The notes beneath the pieces are model-generated. The model worked only from the letters and a program-made list of their open reading frames with translations, had not been told where the DNA came from and did not search any database. A stretch of 35,307 nt of DNA from Methanobrevibacter sp. (lineage in GTDB: Archaea > Methanobacteriota > Methanobacteria > Methanobacteriales > Methanobacteriaceae), in NCBI GenBank assembly GCA_017459665.1, contig JAFUCN010000057.1:1-35307 (forward strand), written 5' to 3'. Positions 7,866-16,408 of this stretch are shown one piece after another. The stretch's first letter is position 1. Each line of letters starts with the position of its first letter. Made by a program: the position numbers and the translations under genes.

Positions 7866-8405
7866 ATGAGAATAATGGGAATATCCGGTATGCCAGGTTC
7901 TGGAAAAAGTTTAGTTTCCGAAATGGCTGTTAAAAAAGGCGCAATAATTGTAAGTATGGGTGACATCATACGTGAAGAAGCTAAAAAAAGAGGAGAAAGC
8001 ACTGGAGATACTGCACAAAATCTTAGAAAAGAATTTGGACAATTCATCGTTGCAGAATTAACAATTAAAAAAATTAAAAAACTTTTAGATGATGGAATTG
8101 AAAACAGTATCGTTGTAGAAGGTATCAGAAGCCATCATGAAGTGGACATGTTTAAAGAAAACTTCGAAGACTTTATCATTTTATCAATCTTTGCAAATCC
8201 TACAATACGCTTTAAAAGATTGCAACTTAGAAAAAGAGAAGATGACTCCCAGGATTACGAAGGATTTAGAACAAGAGATCTAAATGAACTAGAATTCGGC
8301 ATAGGCAACGTAATTTCACTGTCTGATAAGATGATTATCAACGAAAGCGATTTGGAAAGTTGCTATCAAAAAATTAATGAATATTTAGAAGAAATAGATT
8401 TATAA
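7866..8405 (+). CDS. UPF0200 family P-loop nucleotide kinase-like protein
   Basis: A 179-residue protein with a Walker A loop GMPGSGKS near its N-terminus, an SMGDIIREEAK segment like the substrate-binding helix of adenylate/dephospho-CoA kinases, and VVEGIRS followed by a lid-like basic region (KRLQLRKREDD). This is the archaeal UPF0200 family, related to nucleoside-monophosphate kinases and without an agreed reaction. I chose the ATG at 7866 because AGAGTGA lies 5 nt before it; a GTG at 7857 would add three residues. It follows the phosphopantothenate synthetase gene with almost no gap. A role near coenzyme A synthesis is therefore tempting, but it is inference: the archaeal dephospho-CoA kinase known so far belongs to a different family. 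Confidence 0.85.
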   Translation: MRIMGISGMPGSGKSLVSEMAVKKGAIIVSMGDIIREEAKKRGESTGDTAQNLRKEFGQFIVAELTIKKIKKLLDDGIENSIVVEGIRSHHEVDMFKENFEDFIILSIFANPTIRFKRLQLRKREDDSQDYEGFRTRDLNELEFGIGNVISLSDKMIINESDLESCYQKINEYLEEIDL

Positions 8406-8406
8406 A

Positions 8407-9087
8407 CTATTTTTCTTCTAAAACAGCATCTTCAATAATATAAACACCACTATCAAGATGCCATTCCTTTTTATCTTTTAATATTTTAATTCTCTTTTTA
8501 AAGATAGGTCCGTCAATAGCCAATGTTTCTGCTTCACCGCCTTCAAAAGCTATATCAATCCTGTATTTCTCATTGAGTTTGACCAGCTCATCAATAGCTT
8601 CATCATCAATGACTCTTCCAAGCCATGACTCATCAAGTCCCCAGGCAGCAACACCACTAATTATAATCTTAAAACCAGAAGATATAATCTCGCGCATATA
8701 TTCCAGTTCATCAACGTGCCAGTAAGGAGAAATGATTTCCAAACCTACTTCCAAACCCAGTTTCTCAATTCTTGATTTTTGATAAACTGAGTAAAGCGCA
8801 CCAGTATATATGGCTTCGACACCTAAACTTTTAAGGTTTTCAAATGCGGCTTTTAAATCTTCAAGTTCCTCTTCTTTAACACCATCAGTCTCAGCGGAAA
8901 TTAAAGGAATATCAAGGGCCTGTGAAAGCAAATCGGTAATGTGAATATTTGGAACATGAAACATGTATGATTCATCATTTCTGGATTTCATTGAAAGAAG
9001 ATATTTTACATCCTCATTAGCATTTAGGGCATAATATAAAGCCATTGTACTGTCCTTACCACCGGAAAATAAAACTGCAACATTCAT
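8407..9087 (-). CDS. dph6: Diphthine--ammonia ligase (ATP-pyrophosphatase)
   Basis: A 226-residue enzyme that performs the last step of diphthamide synthesis, amidating diphthine on elongation factor 2 with ATP and ammonia. The PP-loop SGGKDST (8-14) marks the ATP-pyrophosphatase fold. The middle (TGALYSVYQKSRIEKLG, SPYW) and the C-terminal FEGGEAETLAIDGPIF segment are characteristic of the Dph6/MJ0570 family. A second conserved patch, SGVAAWGLDESWLGR, binds the diphthine end in known members. The gene converges with the UPF0200 gene (1-nt gap). An AAGAGA sequence lies before the ATG. Archaea generally have diphthamide, so the role is well supported. Confidence 0.9.
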   Translation of the reverse strand: MNVAVLFSGGKDSTMALYYALNANEDVKYLLSMKSRNDESYMFHVPNIHITDLLSQALDIPLISAETDGVKEEELEDLKAAFENLKSLGVEAIYTGALYSVYQKSRIEKLGLEVGLEIISPYWHVDELEYMREIISSGFKIIISGVAAWGLDESWLGRVIDDEAIDELVKLNEKYRIDIAFEGGEAETLAIDGPIFKKRIKILKDKKEWHLDSGVYIIEDAVLEEK

Positions 9088-9184
9088 GTCTCTTTTAGCA
9101 TCTATTTATTAAATGCCCACCTCTATAATCTGTTAAATCAATAAACTGCAAAACCAATTATCTTATTTTTAAAATGTAATTAAT

Positions 9185-9208
9185 AAACGGTAATTTGAGT
9201 TACCGTTT
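9185..9208 (-). terminator. Hairpin at the 3' end of the 9200-10003 membrane protein gene
   Basis: AAACGGTAA (9185-9193) and TTACCGTTT (9200-9208) make a perfect 9-bp stem with a 6-nt loop straddling the stop codon of the minus-strand gene. The flanks are only moderately T-rich, so it may be a terminator or an mRNA 3'-end stabiliser. Confidence 0.45.
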
Positions 9209-10003
9209 ACGTTTCTCTCCCAAGAACTTTTTAAATCTCCTATATGCAGGAACCACTGAATCTATATAAATTCCAAGAATTGAAACAACAACCCCAACAC
9301 CACCACATGCTAAAGTAAACTCAATATCAGACAGCATGGATGCATTAGTATTGTTCATCCTTTCCTGTACCGGCCCTTCCATACTTGTTGGCACGACACC
9401 TCTTTGAAGTAGAATATCCTCAAATGTGTCTATTTGGGAAGAATCAATAACCAACTCACAATGGACTTGGGCATAAGATATTGAACCCCCATAAACCAGT
9501 TTATACCAATCTGAAAATGATTTTAAAGCGCTTGTTGAAGAATAATTGTCTTCAAGCTCAATCTCGATTGATGAAGCAGTTACATTGTAGCTCTTATAAT
9601 GGGAATCAATATTTCCTACAACAAAATTGAAATACGATTTTTCCGAATCATCAAACTTCCACATAGGTATCGTTATTGATGATTCTTTAAATGATTTAAA
9701 TCCATCAGTAGATTCGAATGTTTGTTTTAATTCGTTTATATCCACAGAAGCAGGTAAATCTAAATATAATGTCTCTTCATTGTTCGGCATATTTTTCTCA
9801 ACAAGACTCATAACCTCAGGCAAATCCTGATAAATCGGCTCTAAAAAGAATGCTCCTCCAATACAGCCAATCAAGAAAGCTACAGCAAGAACTAAAACTA
9901 TTTCTCTTTTAGGCATGAATTGCCTTAACATACCAATTGAAAAGACAAAAATCATCATTACAATAAATAAAATGACATAAATAATTGAAATTAACATGTC
10001 CAT
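9200..10003 (-). CDS. Membrane-anchored protein of unknown function
   Basis: A 267-residue protein with two N-terminal membrane helices (about 4-24 and 34-53). A soluble region of about 170 residues follows (55-225), probably extracellular, with one C-terminal helix (about 229-250) and a basic tail. The soluble part is rich in D, E and S. It has no cysteine pairs except C183 and no enzyme motif I can name. I do not recognise the family; it may be restricted to Methanobacteriales. The ATG at 10003 has a GTGTGA sequence just upstream. It lies downstream of the prepilin peptidase-pilin pair on the same strand, separated by 71 nt, so a link with the cell surface is possible but unproven. Confidence 0.7.
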   Translation of the reverse strand: MDMLISIIYVILFIVMMIFVFSIGMLRQFMPKREIVLVLAVAFLIGCIGGAFFLEPIYQDLPEVMSLVEKNMPNNEETLYLDLPASVDINELKQTFESTDGFKSFKESSITIPMWKFDDSEKSYFNFVVGNIDSHYKSYNVTASSIEIELEDNYSSTSALKSFSDWYKLVYGGSISYAQVHCELVIDSSQIDTFEDILLQRGVVPTSMEGPVQERMNNTNASMLSDIEFTLACGGVGVVVSILGIYIDSVVPAYRRFKKFLGEKRKR

Positions 10004-10074
10004 AAATTCACACGCCGTTAAACTATTATATACTAATATTTAAAGTGCAATAGTTAAAATAATTTTGTATGAAT

Positions 10075-10509
10075 TTATCGATTTTTCTTGTATATAATCA
10101 TGTTTTCACTGTTTTCAGGCCATTCAACAACCAAAGTGTTTTCACCCTTGTTTAATGTTATCGAATTAGTTACAAGATTGGACTCACAGTATTCATCAAT
10201 ATATTTATATAAACCGCTTTTAAGCTTTAGATTGCAGTAGATATGCCTGTTTGTTAGGTAAACTTTAACCTTATTTGGGCTTATCATATTGACTGTCTGC
10301 TTTGACCCCTGTCCTTCACCATAAACCTTTTCGATTGCATGAGTAATCTTTTCCAAATCATTTTTAACGTCAAGAGAATCTGAAACATCAAAGGCATCCA
10401 CAATTACATGTTCAGTTAACGGCAGAGTAAAGACAATGAGAATAGCTATTGAAATAGCAAATATAAGCAAATATTCCACGGAAATCTGTCCATTATTATC
10501 CTTTATCAT
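10075..10509 (-). CDS. Class III signal peptide (archaeal pilin/pseudopilin-like) protein
   Basis: A 144-residue secreted protein. The N-terminus has a short charged leader (MIKDNNG), then Q at +1 and the hydrophobic stretch ISVEYLLIFAISIAILI. The glutamine and the E at +5 are the hallmarks of archaeal class III signal peptides (QXSXEXXXL), which are cut by an EppA-type prepilin peptidase before assembly into a pilus-like fibre. The remainder is a small, mostly beta domain with two cysteines (in IYCNLKL and DEYCESN) that could form a disulfide. The ATG directly follows the stop of the prepilin peptidase gene (TAAATG), with GGTGAT inside the end of that gene. The two are therefore translationally coupled, which supports an enzyme-substrate relationship. 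Confidence 0.85.
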   Translation of the reverse strand: MIKDNNGQISVEYLLIFAISIAILIVFTLPLTEHVIVDAFDVSDSLDVKNDLEKITHAIEKVYGEGQGSKQTVNMISPNKVKVYLTNRHIYCNLKLKSGLYKYIDEYCESNLVTNSITLNKGENTLVVEWPENSENMIIYKKNR

Positions 10510-11382
10510 TTAAATCACCAGAAATAGATTTTTAGTAAATAGCATCATCACATCTCCATAGAAAATGGCAATCATCAAACCGAACAATATTGCAGGAGTA
10601 AACGGAAATGCTACTTTTATTGATATTTTATCGGAAATTATATTCTGCGCATTCATAATTTTAAGTTGCCACATCTCCTTGTTTGTTATTCCACCAGCAC
10701 TTTGAGATTTGAAGTAATATTTAAAATCTTTATTATTATTATTTGTTTTATAAATCACCAAATTGCCATCGATTTCACTGAGCAGTTCTATTATATATTC
10801 ATTATTGAAATAATAATCATTTACAATCATGCCTTCCTCAAGATCCTTAATCAGAATCAGTTTATTGAGAGTTGCATTCTTTATGAACTTTAAACTTTCG
10901 ACATTCAAAAGATTGACTAAAAAATCCACATTATTATCAAATATCCTCTTTTTAAAGAGCAGATGAGTTACAAAGATTACCAAGAATGGAAATGACACCA
11001 GCACACTGTTAATTACAACACTAAATGAAAACGGATATACAGACAATTCCGGATAAATGTTCAAGAAGTTGATATTAAGCCCAGATGGTATTACTGTTGC
11101 GATTGCAGTAAATAGTTTTACATCACCACCACCCCACATATTCAATTTCCATAGCATATAAGTAATGATATATGTGATAACCATCGAAATTATTGAAGCT
11201 AAAATGAATTTAATGTTATTTGAAATTAATGACAAAACCATATTTGAAAATAGTCCAAAAAACAATAAACTATAAGTTAACACGTCCGGAACAATATTGT
11301 CCCTAACATCATAAATTGCAGCCATTATCGAAAATAATATTGTAATAGTTATTTGAATTAGAAATATAGTATTGAAATTCAT
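10510..11382 (-). CDS. A24-family prepilin peptidase (EppA/FlaK-like)
   Basis: A 290-residue membrane aspartyl protease of the GxGD type. The two catalytic aspartates are D25 in YDVRDNIVPD, at the end of the first helix, and D87 in WGGGDVKLF. Membrane helices are predicted at about 5-24, 34-53, 57-77, 88-100, 120-142 and near the C-terminus (about 257-285). An unusually long hydrophilic segment (about 150-245) lies before the last helices; such a cytosolic insert is not in the bacterial enzymes. It heads a two-gene operon with a class III signal peptide protein, its likely substrate. Whether it also processes other pilins encoded elsewhere is unknown. Confidence 0.87.
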   Translation of the reverse strand: MNFNTIFLIQITITILFSIMAAIYDVRDNIVPDVLTYSLLFFGLFSNMVLSLISNNIKFILASIISMVITYIITYMLWKLNMWGGGDVKLFTAIATVIPSGLNINFLNIYPELSVYPFSFSVVINSVLVSFPFLVIFVTHLLFKKRIFDNNVDFLVNLLNVESLKFIKNATLNKLILIKDLEEGMIVNDYYFNNEYIIELLSEIDGNLVIYKTNNNNKDFKYYFKSQSAGGITNKEMWQLKIMNAQNIISDKISIKVAFPFTPAILFGLMIAIFYGDVMMLFTKNLFLVI

Positions 11383-11627
11383 AATAATACTATTTCAAAG
11401 AGTCTTATATTAAATATATCGAAAAGGAAAAAGCAAAATTGTTTTTAGTTTGTAAAAATTTTTAATGACAAAAAAAGATGTAACGTTAAGATTTAACAAA
11501 AACAAGAAATAATACAAATATCCGATTTTGATGCAATCTACACTTGCAATAAGTCTTTAGTAATGATTTTATTAAATAAGATTCCTTATTTAAACCAGAT
11601 ATTGTGCAAAATGAAAAAAAGATAAAA
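11383..11627. other. AT-rich spacer with a palindrome and T-rich tract after pyrG
   Basis: This 245-nt stretch separates the prepilin peptidase start from the pyrG stop, both on the minus strand. A run of seven A at 11614-11620 reads as a T-tract just after pyrG and may end its transcript. TAAATAAG (11573-11580) and CTTATTTA (11585-11592) form an 8-bp stem with a 4-nt loop. The remainder should hold the promoter of the prepilin peptidase-pilin operon. Confidence 0.4.
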
Positions 11628-13229
11628 TTAATTTTTAGAATACTCATAAATAGCTTCTAAAAATGATTTAAATAAAGGGTGTGGCCTATTAGGCCTGGAC
11701 TTGAATTCCGGATGGAACTGACAACCAATAGCCCATGGATGGTCAGGAAGTTCAACAATTTCAACCAAAAAGTCATCAGGACTTGTTCCGGAAATGATTA
11801 AACCTTTTTCCTGCAAGTCTTGTCTATAATCATTGTTGAACTCATATCTGTGTCTGTGACGTTCTTCAATATCTATTTCACCATAAGCTTCATGAGTTTT
11901 TGTTCCTTCAATGATTTTACAGTCATATGAACCTAAACGCATGGTTCCTCCCATGTTTTTGATTTTCTTTTGCTCTTCCATCATGTCAATAACAGGGAAC
12001 TCCAAATTATCGTCAAATTCAGAACTGTTTGCAGTAGGATAACCGTTTCTTCTTGCAAATTGGGTAACCATGGACTGCATTCCAAGACAAATTCCAAACA
12101 ATGGAACATTGTTTTCGATAGCATAGTCAATAGCATCTAATTTGCCTTCAAAACCACGTTCTCCAAATCCACCAGGAATTAAAATACCGTCAAATTCTTT
12201 CATTGCTTCAGAATCCAATTGTTCAACATCAGAACTTAAGTATTTGATGTTAGCCTTTACTCCAATGCTGGCGGCTGCATGAATAAGTGATTCTCTGATA
12301 CTTATATAGGAATCTTCAAGTTCAACATATTTGCCCACAATACCAATAGTAACTTCAGGATCTTTGATTCTTAAAGAATCAACAATTTTCCTCCATTCAT
12401 CCAATTTTGAAGTATCTGCTTCAACATCCAAACCAATTCTATTGACTATTAACTGACCGATGTTTTTATCTTCTAAAACCAATGGCACTTCATAGATTGT
12501 ACCTGCATCAGGAGTGTTTACTACTGCACTAACGTCCACATCACAGAAGTGAGCGACTTTTGCAAGCAGGGCGTCATCTATATGCACTTGTGATCTGCAT
12601 ACAATTACATCAGGATTTATACCGACACTTCTTAATTCTTTTGTGGAATGTTGGGTTGGTTTTGTTTTGAATTCTCCAGCTGCATTTAGGTAGGGAATAA
12701 ATGTAACATGGACGAACATGACGTTTTCACGTCCTTCCTCATTTCTGAGTTGTCTTAATGCTTCAAGGAAAGGTTGACTTTCAATATCTCCGACTGTACC
12801 ACCAAGTTCAACTAAAACCACGTCATAATCGGCACTTTCGGAGTTTTGCCTAATCATTTCTTTGATACGATTAGTGATGTGTGGAATTACCTGTACACAT
12901 TCTCCCAGGTATCCGCCTTCTCTTTCTTTTGCGATAACGGATTCATAAACTTTACCTGTTGTAATATTAGCTATTCCATCAAGTTCCACATCTAAAAATC
13001 TTTCGTAGTGACCAAGATCCAAGTCAGTTTCCATACCGTCGTGAGTGACAAACACTTCACCGTGCTGATATGGATTGAGTGTTCCAGAATCCCAATTTAA
13101 ATAAGGATCTATTTTAATAGCTGAAACCTTTAAACCATATGACCTTAAAATCCTACCCATAGATGCAGAGGTAATACCCTTACCTATGGAACTAACTACC
13201 CCACCGGTTATAATAATATATTTTGTCAG
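11628..13229 (-). CDS. pyrG: CTP synthase, apparently initiated at CTG
   Basis: A 533-residue enzyme that aminates UTP to CTP with glutamine and ATP. The amidoligase half runs from residue 1 to about 265 and the class I glutaminase half from about 290. The glutaminase nucleophile is the cysteine of FGICLGMQ and the late histidine-glutamate is in QFHPEF. The conserved N-terminal P-loop strand KYIIITGGVVSSIGKG is encoded upstream of the first ATG (13160). Reading back in frame there is no ATG, GTG or TTG before a TAA stop. At the exact family start position stands CTG (13229-13227), with AAGGAGAGG 5-9 nt before it. Initiation at CTG, or the more distal ATT, is therefore inferred. Starting at 13160 would remove 23 residues of the nucleotide-binding core. 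Confidence 0.92.
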   Translation of the reverse strand: MTKYIIITGGVVSSIGKGITSASMGRILRSYGLKVSAIKIDPYLNWDSGTLNPYQHGEVFVTHDGMETDLDLGHYERFLDVELDGIANITTGKVYESVIAKEREGGYLGECVQVIPHITNRIKEMIRQNSESADYDVVLVELGGTVGDIESQPFLEALRQLRNEEGRENVMFVHVTFIPYLNAAGEFKTKPTQHSTKELRSVGINPDVIVCRSQVHIDDALLAKVAHFCDVDVSAVVNTPDAGTIYEVPLVLEDKNIGQLIVNRIGLDVEADTSKLDEWRKIVDSLRIKDPEVTIGIVGKYVELEDSYISIRESLIHAAASIGVKANIKYLSSDVEQLDSEAMKEFDGILIPGGFGERGFEGKLDAIDYAIENNVPLFGICLGMQSMVTQFARRNGYPTANSSEFDDNLEFPVIDMMEEQKKIKNMGGTMRLGSYDCKIIEGTKTHEAYGEIDIEERHRHRYEFNNDYRQDLQEKGLIISGTSPDDFLVEIVELPDHPWAIGCQFHPEFKSRPNRPHPLFKSFLEAIYEYSKN

Positions 13230-13314
13230 AAAAATCCTCTCCTTAAATAAAATTTACATTTATAATTTTAGTTTTTTATGATATATAAAAATTTTATCGA
13301 GTATATAAAATATG

Positions 13315-13668
13315 TTACCTATTGTTTTTCCAATGGTATAATTTGTTTGATATTGCCCTTCCAGTCTCGTTAAACTGATACTGACCGTCATCGCCATAAC
13401 TGGCGAAATAGTGTTCCTGGACAAATCCACCACATGAATCGCCTGGTCCATCTGTAGGATAACCTTTTCTGCAAATCATCCCATAAGCAGCACCGTGGGG
13501 ACTGACTGACCAGTATGTGCAGTTTAAACAGATTTCATCGCCATTATTTACCATATCATCAAAATCAATATCATCAAAATCAGATTCGTCTAAATCATCA
13601 AAAAACTGCATGCAGAAGTTACAGTAGTTATCCTCATCAAGTTCTTCGCCACATTGCGGACATCTCAT
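13315..13668 (-). CDS. Zinc-ribbon protein, function unknown
   Basis: A 117-residue acidic protein. The N-terminus has a zinc ribbon CPQCGEELDEDNYCNFC (C3, C6, C16, C19), followed by a strongly acidic linker rich in aspartate (about 23-44). A second part contains CLNCTYW and later cysteines in MICRKG and SCGGF, which could bind a second metal. It is the last gene of the seven-gene minus-strand run starting with apgM, 9 nt after the esterase, with AAGGTG before its ATG. I do not recognise a functional family. Confidence 0.75.
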   Translation of the reverse strand: MRCPQCGEELDEDNYCNFCMQFFDDLDESDFDDIDFDDMVNNGDEICLNCTYWSVSPHGAAYGMICRKGYPTDGPGDSCGGFVQEHYFASYGDDGQYQFNETGRAISNKLYHWKNNR

Positions 13669-13677
13669 AATAACACC

Positions 13678-14454
13678 TTATTTTAAAGTTTTAATGAATT
13701 CTTTAATATATTTATCACAAAATTCCCAATTATGCTCGCCCGGAGCTTTGATAAATTGTCCATCAACATTTTTGGAGTTTAAAAACTCATAAAAATCCAT
13801 GTTCTTTTCAAACAGAAAGTCATCTTCACCGCAGGCCATAAAAATATCCGGAATATCCCTTGTATTTTCAATTAATGCCTTTGGATCCATATCAGAACCT
13901 TTTAATTTATTCAAATCGCCAAAAATTGATTCATAAAACTGTCTTGAGCGAAGGACATTATCATCATCAGTGTAATTAATAATATCATCAGTTATCAGTG
14001 CCGCTGATATCATTCCTATTTTTGAGAAGTTTTGTGAGTATTTAAGACCGTTTCTGATAGCCCCATATCCTCCCATTGAAAAACCTGCAATAAATGTGTC
14101 TTCACGTTTATGAGAGAGAGGAAATATGTTTCGAGTAATATCTAAAAGTTCCTGGCCAACATATTCACCATAGTAAGCATGAGCATTCTTGTTATCGACA
14201 TAAAAACTGTTTTCACCGCAAGGAATTACAATAGCTATCCCGTTATCCTCTGCAAATTTCTGAATGGAAGTGTTTGCAAGGAATATGTCATCACTTCCAT
14301 ACAATCCATGAAGAAGATATAATGTCTTATACGGTTGAGGCACAATTTCTTCCGTGTCCTGCAAGAAATGAATATTGTCAGACGGCAATATCACGCTGAT
14401 TGAGGTTCGTCTCTGTAAGCTCTTACACTTAATGTCCCCTCTAAACAATACCAT
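13678..14454 (-). CDS. Alpha/beta-hydrolase esterase (tributyrin/feruloyl esterase, EstD-like)
   Basis: A 258-residue serine esterase without a signal peptide. The nucleophile elbow is GFSMGGYG with S126. The acid is probably D211 or D212 in CGEDDFL and the base H241 in GEHNWEF. The LLHGLYGSDD segment near residue 47 forms the oxyanion loop. The overall pattern matches the esterase D / tributyrin esterase group, which cleaves short acyl esters from various alcohols or sugars. Its ATG has AGGTG 6 nt upstream, inside the 8-nt gap after the small-protein gene. The natural substrate is unknown. In gut methanogens a role in deacylating dietary or cell-surface esters can only be guessed. Confidence 0.85.
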   Translation of the reverse strand: MVLFRGDIKCKSLQRRTSISVILPSDNIHFLQDTEEIVPQPYKTLYLLHGLYGSDDIFLANTSIQKFAEDNGIAIVIPCGENSFYVDNKNAHAYYGEYVGQELLDITRNIFPLSHKREDTFIAGFSMGGYGAIRNGLKYSQNFSKIGMISAALITDDIINYTDDDNVLRSRQFYESIFGDLNKLKGSDMDPKALIENTRDIPDIFMACGEDDFLFEKNMDFYEFLNSKNVDGQFIKAPGEHNWEFCDKYIKEFIKTLK

Positions 14455-14462
14455 TTAAGCAC

Positions 14463-14633
14463 CTATTCTTCTAATATTTTATCCAATTTATCATTAATGT
14501 CTGCTAATTGTCTGTATAAGATTTCTTGATTTTTTAAAAGCAGATTCTGATTGTCCACTATTACTTTAAAGTGTGCATCATTTAAATTTACCAAACCTAC
14601 TAATTTGTTAAATACATCTTCATTTTCAATCAT
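14463..14633 (-). CDS. Small helical protein, 56 residues
   Basis: A short open frame lies between the acetyltransferase and esterase genes. It runs from ATG at 14633 to TAG at 14463-14465. GAGGTG lies 5 nt before the ATG, and the gaps to both neighbours are 8-9 nt, exactly what is expected of a translated member of this operon. The protein is acidic and almost wholly helical. Its second half (about 27-56: DNQNLLLKNQEILYRQL and so on to the C-terminus) has hydrophobic residues spaced as in a coiled coil. No family is recognised. It may be a small regulator or oligomerisation peptide of one of the neighbouring gene products. Confidence 0.75.
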   Translation of the reverse strand: MIENEDVFNKLVGLVNLNDAHFKVIVDNQNLLLKNQEILYRQLADINDKLDKILEE

Positions 14634-14642
14634 TTTAACACC

Positions 14643-15050
14643 TCATGTCCACAAATCAGTTATGAAAAGCGGACTTGCATCATCAGCCTTTTCGAACCCA
14701 CAATTTTCATAAAAGCCAATTTCCTCATCATAACCAACTACAACTATTCTAAGATAATCTTTATAGATATCTGTAACTTTTAATACTAATTTTTTTCCAA
14801 TTCCTTGATTTTGATAATCCTGCCTTACAAGCAAGTAATGGATGTATGCTGTCATTATCCCATCATCCATTGCACAAATCATGCCGACAAGCTTATCGCC
14901 GTCCCATGCAGAGATAACCGTTTCAAAGTTTCTCATTGCTATTTGAAGCTTTTCTGGAAAATGGCCTGAAGACCACTCAACAGATAAGAACAAATCTTCT
15001 AAGTCTTCGAGTTCAAATTCATGTATTTCTTTGTATATAATTTCACTCAT
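14643..15050 (-). CDS. GNAT-family N-acetyltransferase
   Basis: A 135-residue acetyl-CoA-dependent acetyltransferase. The acetyl-CoA pyrophosphate loop QNQGIGKKL (R/Q-x-x-G-x-G/A) follows the beta strand YIHYLLVRQDY. The C-terminal FYENCGFEKAD is the usual motif B region. Length is normal for a single GNAT domain. I start it at the ATG at 15050, which overlaps the stop of the MATE gene in a TGATG arrangement with GGGTGG just upstream; a TTG at 15053 is also in frame. The substrate is not predictable. Being coupled to a multidrug-type exporter suggests a detoxification role, but this is inference. Confidence 0.85.
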   Translation of the reverse strand: MSEIIYKEIHEFELEDLEDLFLSVEWSSGHFPEKLQIAMRNFETVISAWDGDKLVGMICAMDDGIMTAYIHYLLVRQDYQNQGIGKKLVLKVTDIYKDYLRIVVVGYDEEIGFYENCGFEKADDASPLFITDLWT

Positions 15051-16405
15051 CAAACCACCCTATATTTTGTCCATTTATCTGAAAAATACCTGTAAACGTA
15101 AATTCCCGCTCTCACATACCAGTCGATAAACATTGCAATCCAAGTTCCAAAAACACCAATTCCCATCCAATCTGCGATTACATAAGACAAGGCGATTCTG
15201 CAGGTAAACATCACTGCCAGACTAATGTACATGACTGATTTTGAATCTCCTGCACCTCTAAATGTAGATGGTAGTGTAAATGATATCGGCCAGATTATAA
15301 TTGCAAAGATTCCGTGCCAGATTACCATTTCTGTTGTCATCGCTGCAGTTTGGGCTGAGAGATTGTAAATGCCCAAAATCAAAGGCAGACCAGCGAATAT
15401 CAATAAATTTATAAGGATATGTGAAATAATAACAATAACTAAACATTTTTTGTTGTAATATCTTGCCTGTTCATAGTCATTTGCACCTACACAGTTTGAT
15501 ATTACCGCAGTAAGCCCCAAATTGATTGCAAAACCCGGAAGCACTGAAAATATTCCAATTGCATAACCTACGGAGTTTGCAGCTATTGCCATTGTTCCGA
15601 ATGTTGAAACCAGACTCAAGACCAAAACCCTTCCAAGCTGGAACAGACCGTTTTCAACACCATAAGGAATGCCCACCTGCAGGACTTTTCTTAAGATATC
15701 AAAGTCAAATTTGTGTCTTAAAGTCCTTTTGATATGCAGTTTGTAGTCATCATCAACGACAAAGTACAATATCAAAACTGCAGACAGCATTCTTGCAATT
15801 ACCGTCGGAATAGCAACACCCCGAACATCCCAACCAAGATAGTAAATGCAAATTGCATTGCCCACAACATTCAATACATCACAGACAAGCAATATTTTCA
15901 TCGGCAGGGATGCATTGTTGGTTGTTCTGAAAATTGCCGCTCCCGCATTGTAAATTGCAATAAACGGAATGGACAATGCCACAATATACAGATAAATATC
16001 TGCATTAGCCCAGACGTCAGCTTCGATTTGGCCAAACAGAAGCCCGATTAGAAACTGTCTTAATATAATTACTACAATCATCAAAACAGTTGACAGAATT
16101 GTTGAAAACCATACAAGCTGAGTTGCAGAGTTTTGTGCCTTTTCAATCTGTTTATCGCCTAAGTATTGTCCCGCTACAACCGCACCACCAGTTGCAAGAG
16201 CTGAAAAAGAGAAAATAAGTAGTTGAACTAAAAAGTCAACTAAAGAAACTCCTGAAATTGCAGCTTCACCTAATGATGCCACCATTATAGAATCTGCCAG
16301 CCCTACAAAGAATTCCAAAGCATATTCTATTAAAAGTGGAATGAATAGAGCCAATAAAGCTCTATTTGAATACAAATAACCTTCAGGAGTTTTAAAAATA
16401 TTCAT
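15050..16405 (-). CDS. MATE-family efflux transporter
   Basis: A 451-residue membrane protein with about twelve predicted helices in two similar halves, as in MATE exporters that expel cationic drugs or metabolites using Na+ or H+ gradients. Family features include LADSIMVASLGEAAISGVSLVD in the first half, GAAIFRTTNNA at the half boundary and LPSTFRGAGDSKSVMYISL in the second half. It begins 3 nt after the iron-sulfur flavoprotein gene and its stop overlaps the acetyltransferase start. It is clearly different from the second MATE protein at 20151-21470, so the two are not recent duplicates. The substrate is unknown. Confidence 0.9.
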   Translation of the reverse strand: MNIFKTPEGYLYSNRALLALFIPLLIEYALEFFVGLADSIMVASLGEAAISGVSLVDFLVQLLIFSFSALATGGAVVAGQYLGDKQIEKAQNSATQLVWFSTILSTVLMIVVIILRQFLIGLLFGQIEADVWANADIYLYIVALSIPFIAIYNAGAAIFRTTNNASLPMKILLVCDVLNVVGNAICIYYLGWDVRGVAIPTVIARMLSAVLILYFVVDDDYKLHIKRTLRHKFDFDILRKVLQVGIPYGVENGLFQLGRVLVLSLVSTFGTMAIAANSVGYAIGIFSVLPGFAINLGLTAVISNCVGANDYEQARYYNKKCLVIVIISHILINLLIFAGLPLILGIYNLSAQTAAMTTEMVIWHGIFAIIIWPISFTLPSTFRGAGDSKSVMYISLAVMFTCRIALSYVIADWMGIGVFGTWIAMFIDWYVRAGIYVYRYFSDKWTKYRVV

Positions 16406-16408
16406 GAT

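Noticed and set aside
11628..13160. CTP synthase starting at the ATG at 13160
   Set aside because: This would remove the conserved N-terminal nucleotide-binding strand and loop, which are encoded in frame upstream.
13260..13451. 63-codon open frame on the minus strand
   Set aside because: It overlaps the zinc-ribbon gene in another frame and has no ribosome binding site.
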